Assembly: GCA_030512335.1 (NCBI GenBank)
Contig: JAULSU010000006.1
Span: 2,232,001 to 2,296,000 of the forward strand
Length of the DNA: 64,000 nt
Direction: 5' to 3'
DNA from: Immersiella caudata
Taxonomy: Eukaryota > Ascomycota > Sordariomycetes > Sordariales > Lasiosphaeriaceae
The notes beneath the pieces are model-generated. The model had not been told where the DNA came from, did no database searches, and saw only the letters and a list, made by a program, of their open reading frames with translations. Below are positions 1 to 10,668 of this stretch, one piece after another. Both the position numbers and the translations under genes were made by a program. Numbering within the stretch: position 1 is the stretch's first letter; every line of letters begins with the position of its first letter.

Positions 1-632
1 TAGACTGCTTCCACCTCATCCTTCCATCCTCTGTCGGGGAGTTGGCGGCAAATGGGACAATATGGCATACGTGTGGGTCTCGCGTCCCGGTGATCACACA
101 CTTCTTGTCCCCCACGGGCGCAGGTGCTGTTTTCTCTTCACCCTTGTCGGACAAGTTCCTGGTGGTGACTGCATACCTTGTGTTAGGGAATTCAAACAGC
201 TACCTATGAAGATGGAAGGGCCCGGGCACTTGCAGATTCTTGAGCAAAAGCGGAAAGCACAGCATCTGCTGGATAAGTCCGTCCCTTTAGCGTAGGTCGA
301 CCGTGCGATCACGTAGAAAAGCTGGTGTCTAGTTGAAGCAGGCTATAAAACTCCGCATCGTTGAATCGACGGTACTCGGCACTGGGCCTCCCGGTCAGAC
401 GTGTGAAGTTGTACAGCCAGTGCTCCTCAAGTTTGTTGATGAACTTTAGTCGCTGTTCCACCTCGTCCATGGGTAGGAGCTCTGTAGCGCTCTGGTGCTC
501 GGGCAACTTGTCAAAGTTACCGAGATGCGGCGCAGCTCGCGCTCTGCCCTCTCGTCTCCAGCTGTTTTGGCTCGGAGGTCGGCGTAATTACAGCTTATCC
601 AGCTCGCCGGCATTCATGATGGCGTGCTGCAT
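1..632 (-). pseudogene. HNH-endonuclease-like protein, partial at the left edge, probably disrupted
   Basis: Read on the minus strand, positions 130-1 encode KKCVITGTRDPHVCHIVPF, which matches the Cys/His core of fungal HNH-nuclease-like proteins; the same core (CAVLGTAEPHVCHVIPF) occurs in the intact gene at 22258-23789. Upstream, 309-632 encodes MQHAIMNAGELDKL, then NYADLRAKTAGDERAERE, then LLPMDEVEQRLKFINKLEEH. The last piece resembles the pre-HNH helix of the other copy (ILPVDELHERLERIAAIEDH). These three segments lie in different frames near 597 and 525, with no intron of plausible size between them, so two small indels are likely. Another shift or intron must lie between 309 and about 170. 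The C-terminal part is outside the window. Family membership is fairly clear from the core motif; whether the gene still works is doubtful. Substrate and role are unknown. Confidence 0.55.
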
Positions 633-895
633 AGGTGTTGAGGTGTTTTGGTGACGACAAATTGCTGTTCTGGATGAAGGAGAAAAGAAAGGAGAAATTG
701 TATGCGAAAAGAAGAGGGGAATGGTGGGGGGTTTTGTGTGTGGGGTGTTTTATTTTTTAGGGTTTCGTTTGTGAGAGAAGAAAACCTGAACGTGGTGGCC
801 ATTTACCTACAACTTTATAATTATCCTAACAAAATAAAAACACCACAACCCTGTTGAGACACAAGAACCTAGTAGATGGTGACGGTGCGATCCGC
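633..895. other. Intergenic spacer between two minus-strand loci
   Basis: I see no gene here. The stretch is AT-leaning around 680-850, with T/G-rich runs that look like promoter or 3' flank sequence. No repeat or RNA gene was recognised. Confidence 0.4.
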
Positions 896-3227
896 TCATT
901 TTCCGCGCAACCTCTCGGCCCACCTCTTAGGGCCTCGTTTCACCGACATCGCACCAACACGAACGTAGCGGTACCCAGAATCACATCCCCCTCCGCGGTC
1001 AACACTGAGATCAGGCTCGCCCTCGACAGTCACCCGCCTCAAGGGAAGGAAAAACAGATCCATCGGGCCCACTTCTTCAAAGTAATCATCATCTCCCCCA
1101 ATCTCTTCTTCATGAGGCGCGAGGCCAACCAGGAGGCAATACACCCACGTCGCCGGATTATCTGGATCAAAATCCCCTGGCTCGAAGCGATTTAGCCAGC
1201 CTGGTAGATGAGCAAGGCTAGCTCTGGAGAAGATTTCATCTGCCCTTTCGGACGATGATGAAGGGTGGCGGCACCTGTGCAGCGCATGGGAAGCGAGCTC
1301 GATGCCGCCCATCAAATTCCGGTGAAAATACGTGTCGTCAATATACAAAAAGCACTTGTATCGCTGGAGAATGTCGAGCCTGTGTGTGTGTAGAATGTCC
1401 ATCTCGCTGACTTGTCGATCCCCAAAACAGCAGGAATCAACCGACCAGTGATGGTGAGGTAGCTACCACCTTCGCGGAGCTCTCCTGTGGGATCCGACCC
1501 GGCCGGTTCACTGGTAACCGAAACTATTTGGAAAAAAGCTTCGAAGCCTTGACCAAAGGCAGGGCCAAGCAATAGGGTAGATTCCACACCCCCTTTCAAC
1601 GAAGCCTAGGACTATGTGGGAGCGCGCTAGGGCGTTACGTGGCCTCCGTTCCAGTCCCGAAATCGACCGGCTCCAGCCTTTTCGCTTTCGCGCCCCCCGC
1701 AATAGGTGTGAATCGGCAAGCGGTTCCTATACCAGAGAAGTGTGTGTGGTAGGTCGCCTCGCCAGAGCCCGGCCACGTAGCCAGAACCGCGGGCTCGCTG
1801 AAAGTGTTTTGCTAATCCAGAAATGGCGGGGAAGATATCCCCTTGGTTTGTTAGATTTAGTTGATGATATCTATAGACAAGATCGTACCAGAGTTCGTTT
1901 AGCTGCTCAGGAGGCATGGATTGCCATGCCATTACATTTTGGCGGCGCTTTATGGCTGTCTCTGGTCCATTCCGCACTAGGTCGTATCCAGAGTAATTTC
2001 GATCGAGGTCGTCCATACACGTGCCGCATTGGCAGTCGAAAGATTCCAGGCACTCACACGTGAGCTCCTCGGGGCCGAAATGAAGAACCCTTGTTGATAG
2101 CAACCTCTCTTGGAATATCCAGGCTCTGCCTGTTGCAGGAAGTGCCCAATCGTTGCTGAATCCGCTGAGATGGGTTAGCGGCTTCCAGCAGTAGAAGACA
2201 CCGTCACCACTTCCATCGGTAGCGACTCCCTGTTCTTTATCGCACTCGTCTTGGGCGACAGTGCTTGTCGCTGTCTTGATGGTACGAGTCTTGTGGGCAG
2301 TAGGGAACCCGGAGATACACATTCCCTCGTAGGCGTCTTTGGACTTCGTTGCCGATAGAACCAGGAAGGCGTGTTCGTATATTGATGATATTCTTGCGGA
2401 CTCTTTGCGCCAGTCCGATATGTCGTCTTGCATGATGCACAGGCTATCGATCCAGATGTACCGCAGTCTGGGTCTGCGCGTGATGTCGGCAGCGTCCTGA
2501 AAGTTTGGTGGAAGGCCTGCCATTGATATGCCGTTTTTGTGGGCTTCGATGTTGGTCGACTTCGTCTGCAGGAAAGGCTTCCGTCCCCAGCAGCGGCTTA
2601 GGCAAACGTACTTCTCACCCCGGCGCTCGCCATCATCGGATATCAGCAGCCAAACATAGGAGGCCCCCAGGGTTTCTGGACTGACGCCCAGCACTCTAGC
2701 GGGGAAGAAAGAGCTGAACGAGGCTTTGCAGGTTGTATGTGATTCTATACAGGTCTGCAACCAAATCTTCGCCCACGGTAGGCTTTAGTCAGACGACGTA
2801 GTTTCGGGGACCTCAACCCCGAGTGGTAGAAATTGTGACAGAGCCGGTGGGCATGGGGTGTCTTTAGTGACGTTTTGTGTTGGCAACAATGTAAGTCGAT
2901 TAATGACGCAGTTGGAAAGTGTTGGCCCGACTCACCTTTGCCACGGAAGAAACGGAGGTTCGCGTCTGGCGACCTGATCCAAAGCTCCATGTGTGGTCGT
3001 AAATCGAGGTCATCATTTCGGCGATAGCCATCCAGTCCGATAGAGTTCTCCGATGTGGGACGGTAAGGACCTGGCGACTTTGAGATGATTTGTCGAGCAA
3101 CGGGAAATAGCGGAGAGCATGTGACGCATCCGGCGGTCCATCTCGTTTCCGTTAGAAAGGCATAAATGCCAGATTGAGAGGTTTTGTAAGTAGAAAGCAT
3201 CTGGTCGCCGGCTAATGTCAACAGCAT
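896..3227 (-). pseudogene. HET-domain (heterokaryon incompatibility) protein, decayed
   Basis: The central frame (2760-1627) carries the HET signature: YVCLSRCWG, then RYIWIDSLCIMQDD, then SSIYEHAFLVLSAT, and downstream GRAWIFQERLLSTRVLHF. HET domains act in fungal non-self recognition and cell death. A probable first exon (3200-2935) contains TAGCVTCSPLF and ends at a GTGAGT donor. The exon after it runs VEVPETTSSD, then an in-frame TAA (2785-2787), then SLPWAKIWLQTC, which is the usual lead-in to the HET domain, so the stop interrupts coding sequence. After 1627 the C-terminal sequence continues in other frames (VSVTSEPAGSDPTGELREGG at about 1540-1460, then a 168-residue tail starting near MDILHTHRLD at 1402). 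This needs at least one more shift near 1430. The usual APTWSWAS-type motif is not readable. I call it a pseudogene; an unusual intron set could rescue part of it but not the TAA. Confidence 0.7.
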
Positions 3228-3753
3228 GGCGGCTGTTACACTGAGGAATGTGTGCAGACGAGGGTATGGTCGACTGTGATCCAGCCATTGTGGGCGTCGT
3301 AGGCATCTATGGTGGTTTGAGGTTGAAGGTGTCTCTCAGCTCAGGACTGGGGTTCGCCTCTCCTCACGTCCGCAACATCCAAAATCCCAAGGACGGCTGA
3401 TGGCCCTTCAGGGGTACTTTAGGAGAGAGGGGAAACTTGAAACAAAAAATGAGGTTGTATAGTGTATATATCCATCCAAAGGCCTCTCTATCCAGACCAA
3501 AACCCAAAAAAAAAAAAAAAAAAAAAGAAGCCAAAAAGCACCTCGCTATGTTATAATTACTTGTCAAATCCCAGACGCCGACTCCGCCACACCTTTGATC
3601 TCCCCCCTTCAGTTGTGTAACCTCATTAGTGGACCCAAGCCCAATATCTCTATTCCATACTGCACATGCCGCGTGTGGCACAGGAAGATGCAGACATCCA
3701 TAGTGTCCGTTGTATGGACTGGTGAAGGCGTAGCACAGTACGACGCTGACGCC
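3228..3753. other. Intergenic region with poly(A) tract
   Basis: This lies between the HET relic and the 3' end of the next minus-strand gene. It contains a long A run at about 3508-3526 followed by an A/G-rich stretch. I see no convincing coding frame. Confidence 0.4.
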
Positions 3754-6700
3754 TCAAATGCGTCCACCCTCAACGACTTCTCGTCCGAGGATCTCGATTT
3801 CCCCGCTCTCCGCCGTCCTCCGTCGCTCCAACACCCACCTCGTGCCACCGCTTTCTGGCTCCTCCTCCTTTGTGTACGATATGCTATCCGCGGAGCCCTT
3901 GTGCCGATGACCCATGACCGGCCGTCGTTGTTGAGCTGGCGTCATCGGCTCCGGTGAGATGGGAGGGGCGATTTCCTGGCTGTGCAATGGGGGCTCCGAG
4001 AAGGATTCGTCGATACCGCGGGGCTCCTGCCACTCGGCATCCTCTTCACCTTCAAGAACAGGAGAGCAGGCCAGGCCCGGCACCGCGGACGGCGGACCGC
4101 TGGCTTGGCTCGCGGGAGAGAGAATCTGCGGAAGCATCGGCGGGACCGGAACAGGGGGTGACATCGGGAACACCAACGGCGCGACCGTCATTGTTGGGCT
4201 GCCGGTCCCGCTCTCTCCGGCTTCCGAGCTGTTCCACAGCGAAAAGGCCGACCCCTTCCGTCCGTGGCCGTGCGCTGCGGGGCCCAGATGGCTCGGCCCC
4301 GCATTCCACGGCGAGCTTGCTAGGTCGCTGTTCGGCCCAAGCGCCCGCTCTGATCGTGGGCTGCCCTCTCGGGAGCTCAAGCTCGCTTGCGACCCACCCC
4401 ATGCCTTGTTGCGAAGCTTCCGTAACGCCGACAGGCTCATGTTCTCGTCGTCAGACCCCAGCATAGCCAGCTGTGCGAGTCCGGGGCTGTGCATGCCGGC
4501 GGCCGAGTTCCTACCATCGTTTCCAATCGCCGGTGGCAACGTGAGGCTCATGACCGAGTTGCGGTTCGAGTACTCGGAACGCTCCGTGATGGGAGTGAGG
4601 TTGGGCTCGCGCGATACTACCCGGCCGCTAGTGGTCCGCGCGAGCCCTTGACCGGCGGGGCCAAAGAAACCGCCGTTGGCGTACTGGAAAAGGTTCTCGG
4701 CGCTCAGGGCGTTGGAACCGTTGGACGAAGACGCGCTATGGTGGCCCTGGTGCGTTGGCAACGGCGTTGAGTAGAAACCAAATTCCTGTCCGTAAAAGCC
4801 ATCCGAGTCGTTCGCAAGAGCGCTGGCGTTTGCCTCTGCAATAATTGCTTCGTCGTCGAACTCAAAGTCATCGATGTCTTCGGAGAACGGATCATTTTCG
4901 TAGTCGTCCAGGGAAGCATCAAGGTCTCCATGAAGATGCGATACATGCGAGTCGGTGGGCGATGTGACGGTGAGTTCGGCAGGTAGCGGGGGCGAAGAGC
5001 TGCGTCGGAACTTACCCAAGGCGGCGGCTTTCTGGGCGGCCTCGGCAAGAGCCGCTTGGTAGGCCAAGTCTTGCCCAGGAATGCTTGACAGGGGCTGGGG
5101 GTCGCCAGCATTCAGGGACGGGGATTCGTCTCGTGCATCCGGATCTGTTGATGTCTGCTCAACACCGGTGAGCGCCGAGACATGGGCTGTGGACTCGGAG
5201 GCCCCAGATCGCACTGCTGGGTCCGAGTCGTGCTTTGACAACCGCTGTTGTGCGGCCTGCATCGCTTCCTTGGCCTGAGCAAAGGCGCCAGGTATTGGCC
5301 GGCCATACTGGTCGGTGTCATCGTTGTCAAATATCGACTCGTCAAAGGCAACACCATCGTGCTCGAAATCCAGCTCGTCCGCGAGACCTCCGTCGAAATA
5401 GAGGTCATCGTCCCGTCGCCCCGGCAGCTCTCCCTCCGCAGAAGCGGAGGCAAGGCGCTGGTCCGACGCGATACTGAGCCCCTGAATGCCGAGGCCAGGG
5501 TCATCATCAGGTTTGAGTGGATACGTTGAGTGTGGTAAATCCATTGGTGATGCAGGGAATGGGATCTCGGGTGTGGTATCTTTGGTCAGCGCAAACCCAA
5601 TGGCCTTGCCTTCGGTATCCCGCGGAGTGGCTAGCATGCCTGTGCCCGGGGTGCGGGGGCTGGCTATTGATGATGTCGGGTTGGATCTTTGGAAGACGAA
5701 CCCAGAGAAGTTCTCTTGGTCGTTATCGGGGTCAACAGTTTCGTCAAGGCCTTGGTTCTCTCCAAAGCCACCATCATCCCCAAACCCGTCACCTCCAAAA
5801 CCATCGTCCTCCTCGTAGTCGGCATTCACGCCAGGGATTGCCTCTTCCAGTCCATCGTCGTCCATCATGGCGTCATAATCGAAGTTTTCGTCGTCGAAAT
5901 CGTCGAACCTCGAATCGCGTTGAACGTTGGAACCGACTTCTGTGGTCTTCTTCTCCTGCTCACGCTGTCGGTGTCTTTCCTCAAGTAGCTTTTCTTGATT
6001 GGCCGCTCCGATCATATCGAAACTGAATCTTGACGATGTGCTCTTCATGTGCCTTGGCAAAGCCGACAACGTAGAGTCCCGACGCGAAGAGCTGGACATT
6101 GAGAAGTTACGAGAGGCGATAGTCCTGACTGATGACGCTGACCCGAGAACCCCAGAAGCTCCGATGGAACCGGCTCTGGAGGTCATTGACGACGACGTTC
6201 GATGAGAGGCAACAGATCCATCTTTCGAAGGCACTGGCGGGACTGGTTTCTCCGGTAGATCCTTTTCCACGGGAATCGGTCTGGCTTTGTCCGGCATGCT
6301 CTCGCGAGCCCCCGGTTCCAGAACGAGCCCATCCCTGGATTCCGTTCGCTCTGGGTCTGATGGCTGGTCTTTGGTCGCGGATATCCCCCCAGGACCGGTT
6401 GGTGTTGGTGCTCGCCTGGGCCGCGGCGCGCTGAAATCGTGAACTCTGGTGCCCCGAATGCCTGCATAGCCCGGTTCTGCCACAGATGGCAATGGTTGCG
6501 TGGCCGAGGCATTTTGACCCCCTCTTTTCCTCATCAACAGCGTCGACATGGGATTCTTAAGAAACGGAAGGCCCTTCTTCCCCTTTTGTGTTTCCGTGGC
6601 CGTGGTAACGGAAGGAAGGGGCGCGGGCTCGCTCGCGAAACGTGTTCCTGTCGGTCGCTTCCCCGACAGTGGTCCTTGTTGCTCATGCTGCAAATCGGTC

Positions 6701-7224
6701 GGGGTAACGAAAGAGTTTGGCGTCCTTGGCTGTTTCGTCGCGGGTGCTGGACGCAGCGAAAAGCCCGTGTTGATGGGCGGTGGCGGTGGCTTTGATCGCG
6801 AGAGCAAGTTCTCGGGAAGCTGACTCTGACGCGGCATATTCCCGGCAGACTCTTGACGATGCTCTCCCTGACCACCACGACGGAAGTTCTGAAGCGTGGC
6901 GCTACTAAAGAAGCTCAATCTGCCATCTTCTTGTGCGGGCCGGCTTGGAGCCTGCCGCGAGTCTTGCGACGCGGGTCGACCATCGCCTCGAATATGCTCG
7001 AATGTTGGTTCAAAATCGGACGTCACTCGGTTGATAGGTGGCAGCATCGGCGGCACGCTCGCGGAGTTGGACGACTTCGGCCGGGTGTCGGGGCGCGGTA
7101 GGCCATCGTCGGGGGTCGAATTGCGGTCCTGCAGCGCTGCAGCTTCCCACGATGGAGGTGGATCGGGGAGCGGCGATGTCGGATTTGACGGAGCGCGTCG
7201 GTGGAAGCGCAGGTGCGACAACAT
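3754..7224 (-). CDS. Large acidic, mostly disordered conserved fungal protein (1156 aa), function unknown
   Basis: A single uninterrupted frame runs from ATG (MLSHLRFHRRAPSNP) to the stop. The composition is Ser/Pro/Gly-rich with few hydrophobic blocks, so most of it is probably disordered. A strongly acidic segment lies at about residues 430-500 (many D, E, F and G; e.g. DDFDDENFDYDAMMDDDG). A second acidic region near 780-810 (DDYENDPFSEDIDDFEFDDE) is flanked by Ser/Pro-rich sequence. The C-terminal 50 residues are charged and look ordered (GTRWVLERRRTAESGEIEIL), which suggests a short conserved tail. There are no transmembrane helices, signal peptide or catalytic motif that I recognise. 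The open frame over 3.4 kb and consistent codon use make it a real gene. It could be a regulatory or scaffold protein, but I do not assign a function. Confidence 0.85.
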   Translation of the reverse strand: MLSHLRFHRRAPSNPTSPLPDPPPSWEAAALQDRNSTPDDGLPRPDTRPKSSNSASVPPMLPPINRVTSDFEPTFEHIRGDGRPASQDSRQAPSRPAQEDGRLSFFSSATLQNFRRGGQGEHRQESAGNMPRQSQLPENLLSRSKPPPPPINTGFSLRPAPATKQPRTPNSFVTPTDLQHEQQGPLSGKRPTGTRFASEPAPLPSVTTATETQKGKKGLPFLKNPMSTLLMRKRGGQNASATQPLPSVAEPGYAGIRGTRVHDFSAPRPRRAPTPTGPGGISATKDQPSDPERTESRDGLVLEPGARESMPDKARPIPVEKDLPEKPVPPVPSKDGSVASHRTSSSMTSRAGSIGASGVLGSASSVRTIASRNFSMSSSSRRDSTLSALPRHMKSTSSRFSFDMIGAANQEKLLEERHRQREQEKKTTEVGSNVQRDSRFDDFDDENFDYDAMMDDDGLEEAIPGVNADYEEDDGFGGDGFGDDGGFGENQGLDETVDPDNDQENFSGFVFQRSNPTSSIASPRTPGTGMLATPRDTEGKAIGFALTKDTTPEIPFPASPMDLPHSTYPLKPDDDPGLGIQGLSIASDQRLASASAEGELPGRRDDDLYFDGGLADELDFEHDGVAFDESIFDNDDTDQYGRPIPGAFAQAKEAMQAAQQRLSKHDSDPAVRSGASESTAHVSALTGVEQTSTDPDARDESPSLNAGDPQPLSSIPGQDLAYQAALAEAAQKAAALGKFRRSSSPPLPAELTVTSPTDSHVSHLHGDLDASLDDYENDPFSEDIDDFEFDDEAIIAEANASALANDSDGFYGQEFGFYSTPLPTHQGHHSASSSNGSNALSAENLFQYANGGFFGPAGQGLARTTSGRVVSREPNLTPITERSEYSNRNSVMSLTLPPAIGNDGRNSAAGMHSPGLAQLAMLGSDDENMSLSALRKLRNKAWGGSQASLSSREGSPRSERALGPNSDLASSPWNAGPSHLGPAAHGHGRKGSAFSLWNSSEAGESGTGSPTMTVAPLVFPMSPPVPVPPMLPQILSPASQASGPPSAVPGLACSPVLEGEEDAEWQEPRGIDESFSEPPLHSQEIAPPISPEPMTPAQQRRPVMGHRHKGSADSISYTKEEEPESGGTRWVLERRRTAESGEIEILGREVVEGGRI

Positions 7225-8454
7225 CTTCGGCCGCGATCAAGGAGCCGAGACAAATGAGTGAGACCGCAACTCGAACTGTCTGAGGCGAGGGCGCAAGGCA
7301 GGACGGACAAGCATTGAAGCGCTCGGCGCTGGCGCAAACCCCTCGAGGAGCGCGAACAATGGCTGCGACCTCAATCCGTAACGTCTGGCAACACGAGGTC
7401 GGTCAACACTGAATGTCGTTTTCTCGGAGCTGAGGTTATTTCCAGAGTTGCGTGCGTAAAGTGTCGGCGCTGGGCGATACGAGAATTATCTTTTGCAGAA
7501 ATTCAAGCGAAGGATGGACGGAGAATTCGTGTCGATTGTTGGTCTCACCTCGCTGATGCGACCGTTCCCGCCAGTGCCCACCCACCCCTCAGCTGTGGGG
7601 CACAGCCTTACCGTGATTGGCTTGCTTGCTTTTGGAGGCTGAAGACTCGGGAGCTTGGATCTTTTGGCAGGTCTTTGCACGGCCACTTAAGGGCTCGCTC
7701 TTCCTCTAACATCCGCGTTTGCATCTCAATCCGCGACCATTCCCCCCATCTCATGGACATCCTTTCTTTTGAATGCCTATCAATGAACCCGCTTCGAACT
7801 TCCCGATGATCGCTTTTTCACCCCGCAGAACCGCATGATTTTCCAGTATCATCCTTACCGCGAGACTGGAACGTCGATCTTTCGTCCCAGGCCCACCAAT
7901 CGGCAATCAGTCTTCAAAACACGGCTTCTGTGTCTACCACGAGGTCATCAAACTCTAGAAGGGTGGAACCTGGTCGAGTCGGCCCATTCCGCTTTGACCG
8001 TCTCTTGTTTATTTTCGGCGCCAGCATTCCCAACCTCTCGTGTCTCAGGGGGCGCCATAGCGGATCGTCCTACAACCCCACAGCGGGAGAATCGACGGCG
8101 CTTCTCTCGGATCCTCGATCCGCACAGACGACCAGCGCACCACGTGGGAATCCCGTTCTTGAGCCACGGCTGTGGGACGCAACCACGGATCTAACTCCGC
8201 CACACGATCCAGATCTGGCCAACAACGTCGCCTCCTTTTGTTTGCGAAAGGATGATGAGGTGAAATCCCTCGTAAGATTGAGCTGCTCGTTGATCTAATT
8301 GAGCTAACTAAAAGAAGCAGCGCACCCAGTGCATGTTCCTGCGACCTACCGCCGTCATCTGCTCGTGCCCGACTGCGCAAGGCATAAATGGAAAGGACAA
8401 TATCCGGGCGCCAGATTCATCACGACAACGAAAGCAGAAGCCATTCTTACGCCA
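7225..8454. other. Intergenic region: promoter of the 1156-aa gene and 3' flank of the C2H2 gene
   Basis: Both flanking genes are on the minus strand, so this 1.2 kb holds the upstream region and 5' UTR of the 1156-residue protein and the 3' UTR of the C2H2 protein. The frames open here on either strand have no recognisable domain. I see no repeat or RNA gene. Confidence 0.45.
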
Positions 8455-10668
8455 TCACGCCCCCTCCGTTGGACCTGTCCCGTAATTTTGTGTCTCGCCA
8501 AAGAAAGTTGCCCCTCCCATTCGAAAATCCTGAGACATCCCAGTCATGTGGCCAGGGGGAAACCCAACGGGGTTGTTGGGTGCCCAAGAACCCTGCGGAG
8601 GGGTGAACATGTACGGATAATAGTACGATCCACTTGGATCGCCACTCATTCCCCCGAAGGCCGGCATGCCGCTTGCCTGAAGCGGCGACGGCGGGATCGG
8701 CGGAGGCATGTCGGAGCCGGACGGCACCTGCGCCATTGGAGATGCTGCGATAAATTGACGCTGGCCCGGCATCGTCCGCGGGATACTCATCCCATATGGC
8801 GCGCTATTCAACGTATAAGATTGCGACCGCCCTCCCTGGCTGGCGCGGCCGCTCGCAATCGACGTGCCCGCCGTCATTGCTGTCAGTTGGTGTGACGCGG
8901 TCGTCGCCGGGTCTGATAACTGGGTGGACGATCCGCCTGCGAGCGAAAGACGGTTGCGGCTGTCACTTGAGGATGTTTCGGGCGACATTTTAGGACGGAG
9001 GTTCATATGAGCCTTATAGGCCATCTGAGCAACGCTTTTGATGCCATGTCGCCACTTTGTCGGGTCCCTGAGATCGATCTCGCCTTGGGCCATTCTGTGC
9101 TCCATGATGTTAAGAAAGAGGTTTGAAAACGCTTCGGCGTCTTTGGAAGGAGATGAAGAGGCCATCGGCAAGATCGGCTCCGCAATGTCGTGCCCTTGTG
9201 GCTTGTCAGCCCCTTCTCCTAGGTTCTTTGTCCGCGACGGTGGTGCTTACATGGGCTCTTGGGACGTTCTTTTCCGGGGAAGAGCACGTCCCAGATCTCG
9301 AACCACTTCTCAACACGGTGCGTCTCTTGGTTCTTCTTCCGATTTTGCTTATCAAGAGCCGCCCATTGGGCCTCGTCGATACCCTCTTTCCTCGATGGAT
9401 CTCCGAGCTCACACGACACATTCATCTTCCGATGTTCAGCTAACCGAGACAGGCAAGCCGCACGATCGGTGCCCGGAAAGATCTCGTGACATCGTTCGCA
9501 CTGGACAGGCGAATGCACTCGTTTGAGATGCTCCCTTCGAACTTCAAGTCAGTTACCGCACGTGGTGACGGGCACGAACTTCCCTACTTTAGTCGCTGGA
9601 TGGACTTGAACCCTGGTCCTGTGCACGCCCGGTATCTGTGTTTCTTCCCACTTCCCGAATTCCCGTGTTGGATACCGTATTTGGTCGAGTCACATTTGTG
9701 GAAAGGACAGGCGAGCATACGTTGCGGATCAACAGGGCTGTGGCCAGGAAGCGCCTTCATGCCGTCCCCGTCCTCATCTTCGTCTTCATCCCACCCACCA
9801 ACTCCTTTCTTCGCTTCGCCGTCAAAACCCGTTCGCCGCCGCTTCCGGGAGACGCCTGGACTTTGATCTGGCGAAGTTCCCGAGTACGATGTCTTGCCGC
9901 CCGAGCCCGAGCCGTCGGGAGATCCATCGCCATTGCTAGTGGCTGCGGTGTACTGCCAGGATTCGACTTTGCTCTTGATCGCCAAACTGAAATCCCGATG
10001 CAACAAAGGAATGAGGTGAGCGGCCAGAGCAAGATCCCCATCCACAGCGGTTATCACGAGGGATTCGAGATTTCCGTTTTGGCCGCTCCAATCGTTGTCG
10101 TTATCCGAATCGGATTCATCGTCGCTCTTTTTCGCCGTTTCGCATTCGCTTTCACTGGTGTCGGTCTCCTGGCTCTCAAACGAGGGTGTCTCCGCCTCGG
10201 GCCCGCCGCGCGCGGATATCGCGTTCCTCAGAGAGCTAGGCCGGCTCGAAGATCTGGCGGGAAGACGATTCATGAATCGAGAGACACGGCTTGCGGGTGT
10301 CGAGGGACGATCGACCATGCGTGGAGAGCTGTGCGTGTCAGAATTGGTCCGGCTTGCAATCTATGAAGGCTTTCAACCCACTCGTCGTCCCATTTATGCC
10401 CGCAGCGCTCCACGTCATCTTCGTTAGGAAACGCAAACTCGGTCCCGGCAGTCGACGTTGCCCAGCTACTAGTGGTGGACGCGGCATAGTAGTTTGAGCT
10501 CTCGGTACTTGGGCTCGGCGACCGCGAAGCCTCGGATTCGGACGCCCCGCTGCTCTTGCTCGTCGCAGCATAGCCATCGACGCAAGCGAGTTTTGCGACG
10601 CGGAGGTGGTCGTACGGAGAGGCAGTCTCGCGCTCGTGGACAATTGCTGCTGAGCCTGGTTGAGTCAT
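8455..10668 (-). CDS. Fungal C2H2-type zinc-finger-like protein (about 683 aa, 4 exons)
   Basis: My model is complement(join(8455..9194, 9251..9534, 9588..10328, 10382..10668)). All three introns (53-56 bp) have GT..AG ends and restore frame. The N-terminal third is Ser-rich and acidic (KKSDDESDSDNDND). At about residues 300-345 there is LACPFHKCDSTKYG followed by YRACTGPGFKSIQRLKEHL, then HLKRVHSPVQCERCHEIFPG, a C2H2-like pair typical of a large Pezizomycotina family. It continues with EGIDEAQWAALDKQNRK and HRVEKWFEIWDVLFPG, and then a Gly/Pro/Met-rich tail. The family is annotated as C2H2 domain proteins, and nuclear location and nucleic-acid binding are inferred from that. The first exon junction (the codon split at DDD) is the least certain; ATG at 10316-10318 is an alternative start. 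Confidence 0.82.

Noticed and set aside
1400..1470. 56-bp GT..AG intron that would repair the HET C-terminal frame
   Set aside because: It would remove the conserved SYLTITGRL stretch expected in HET C-terminal regions, so a one-base shift seems more likely.
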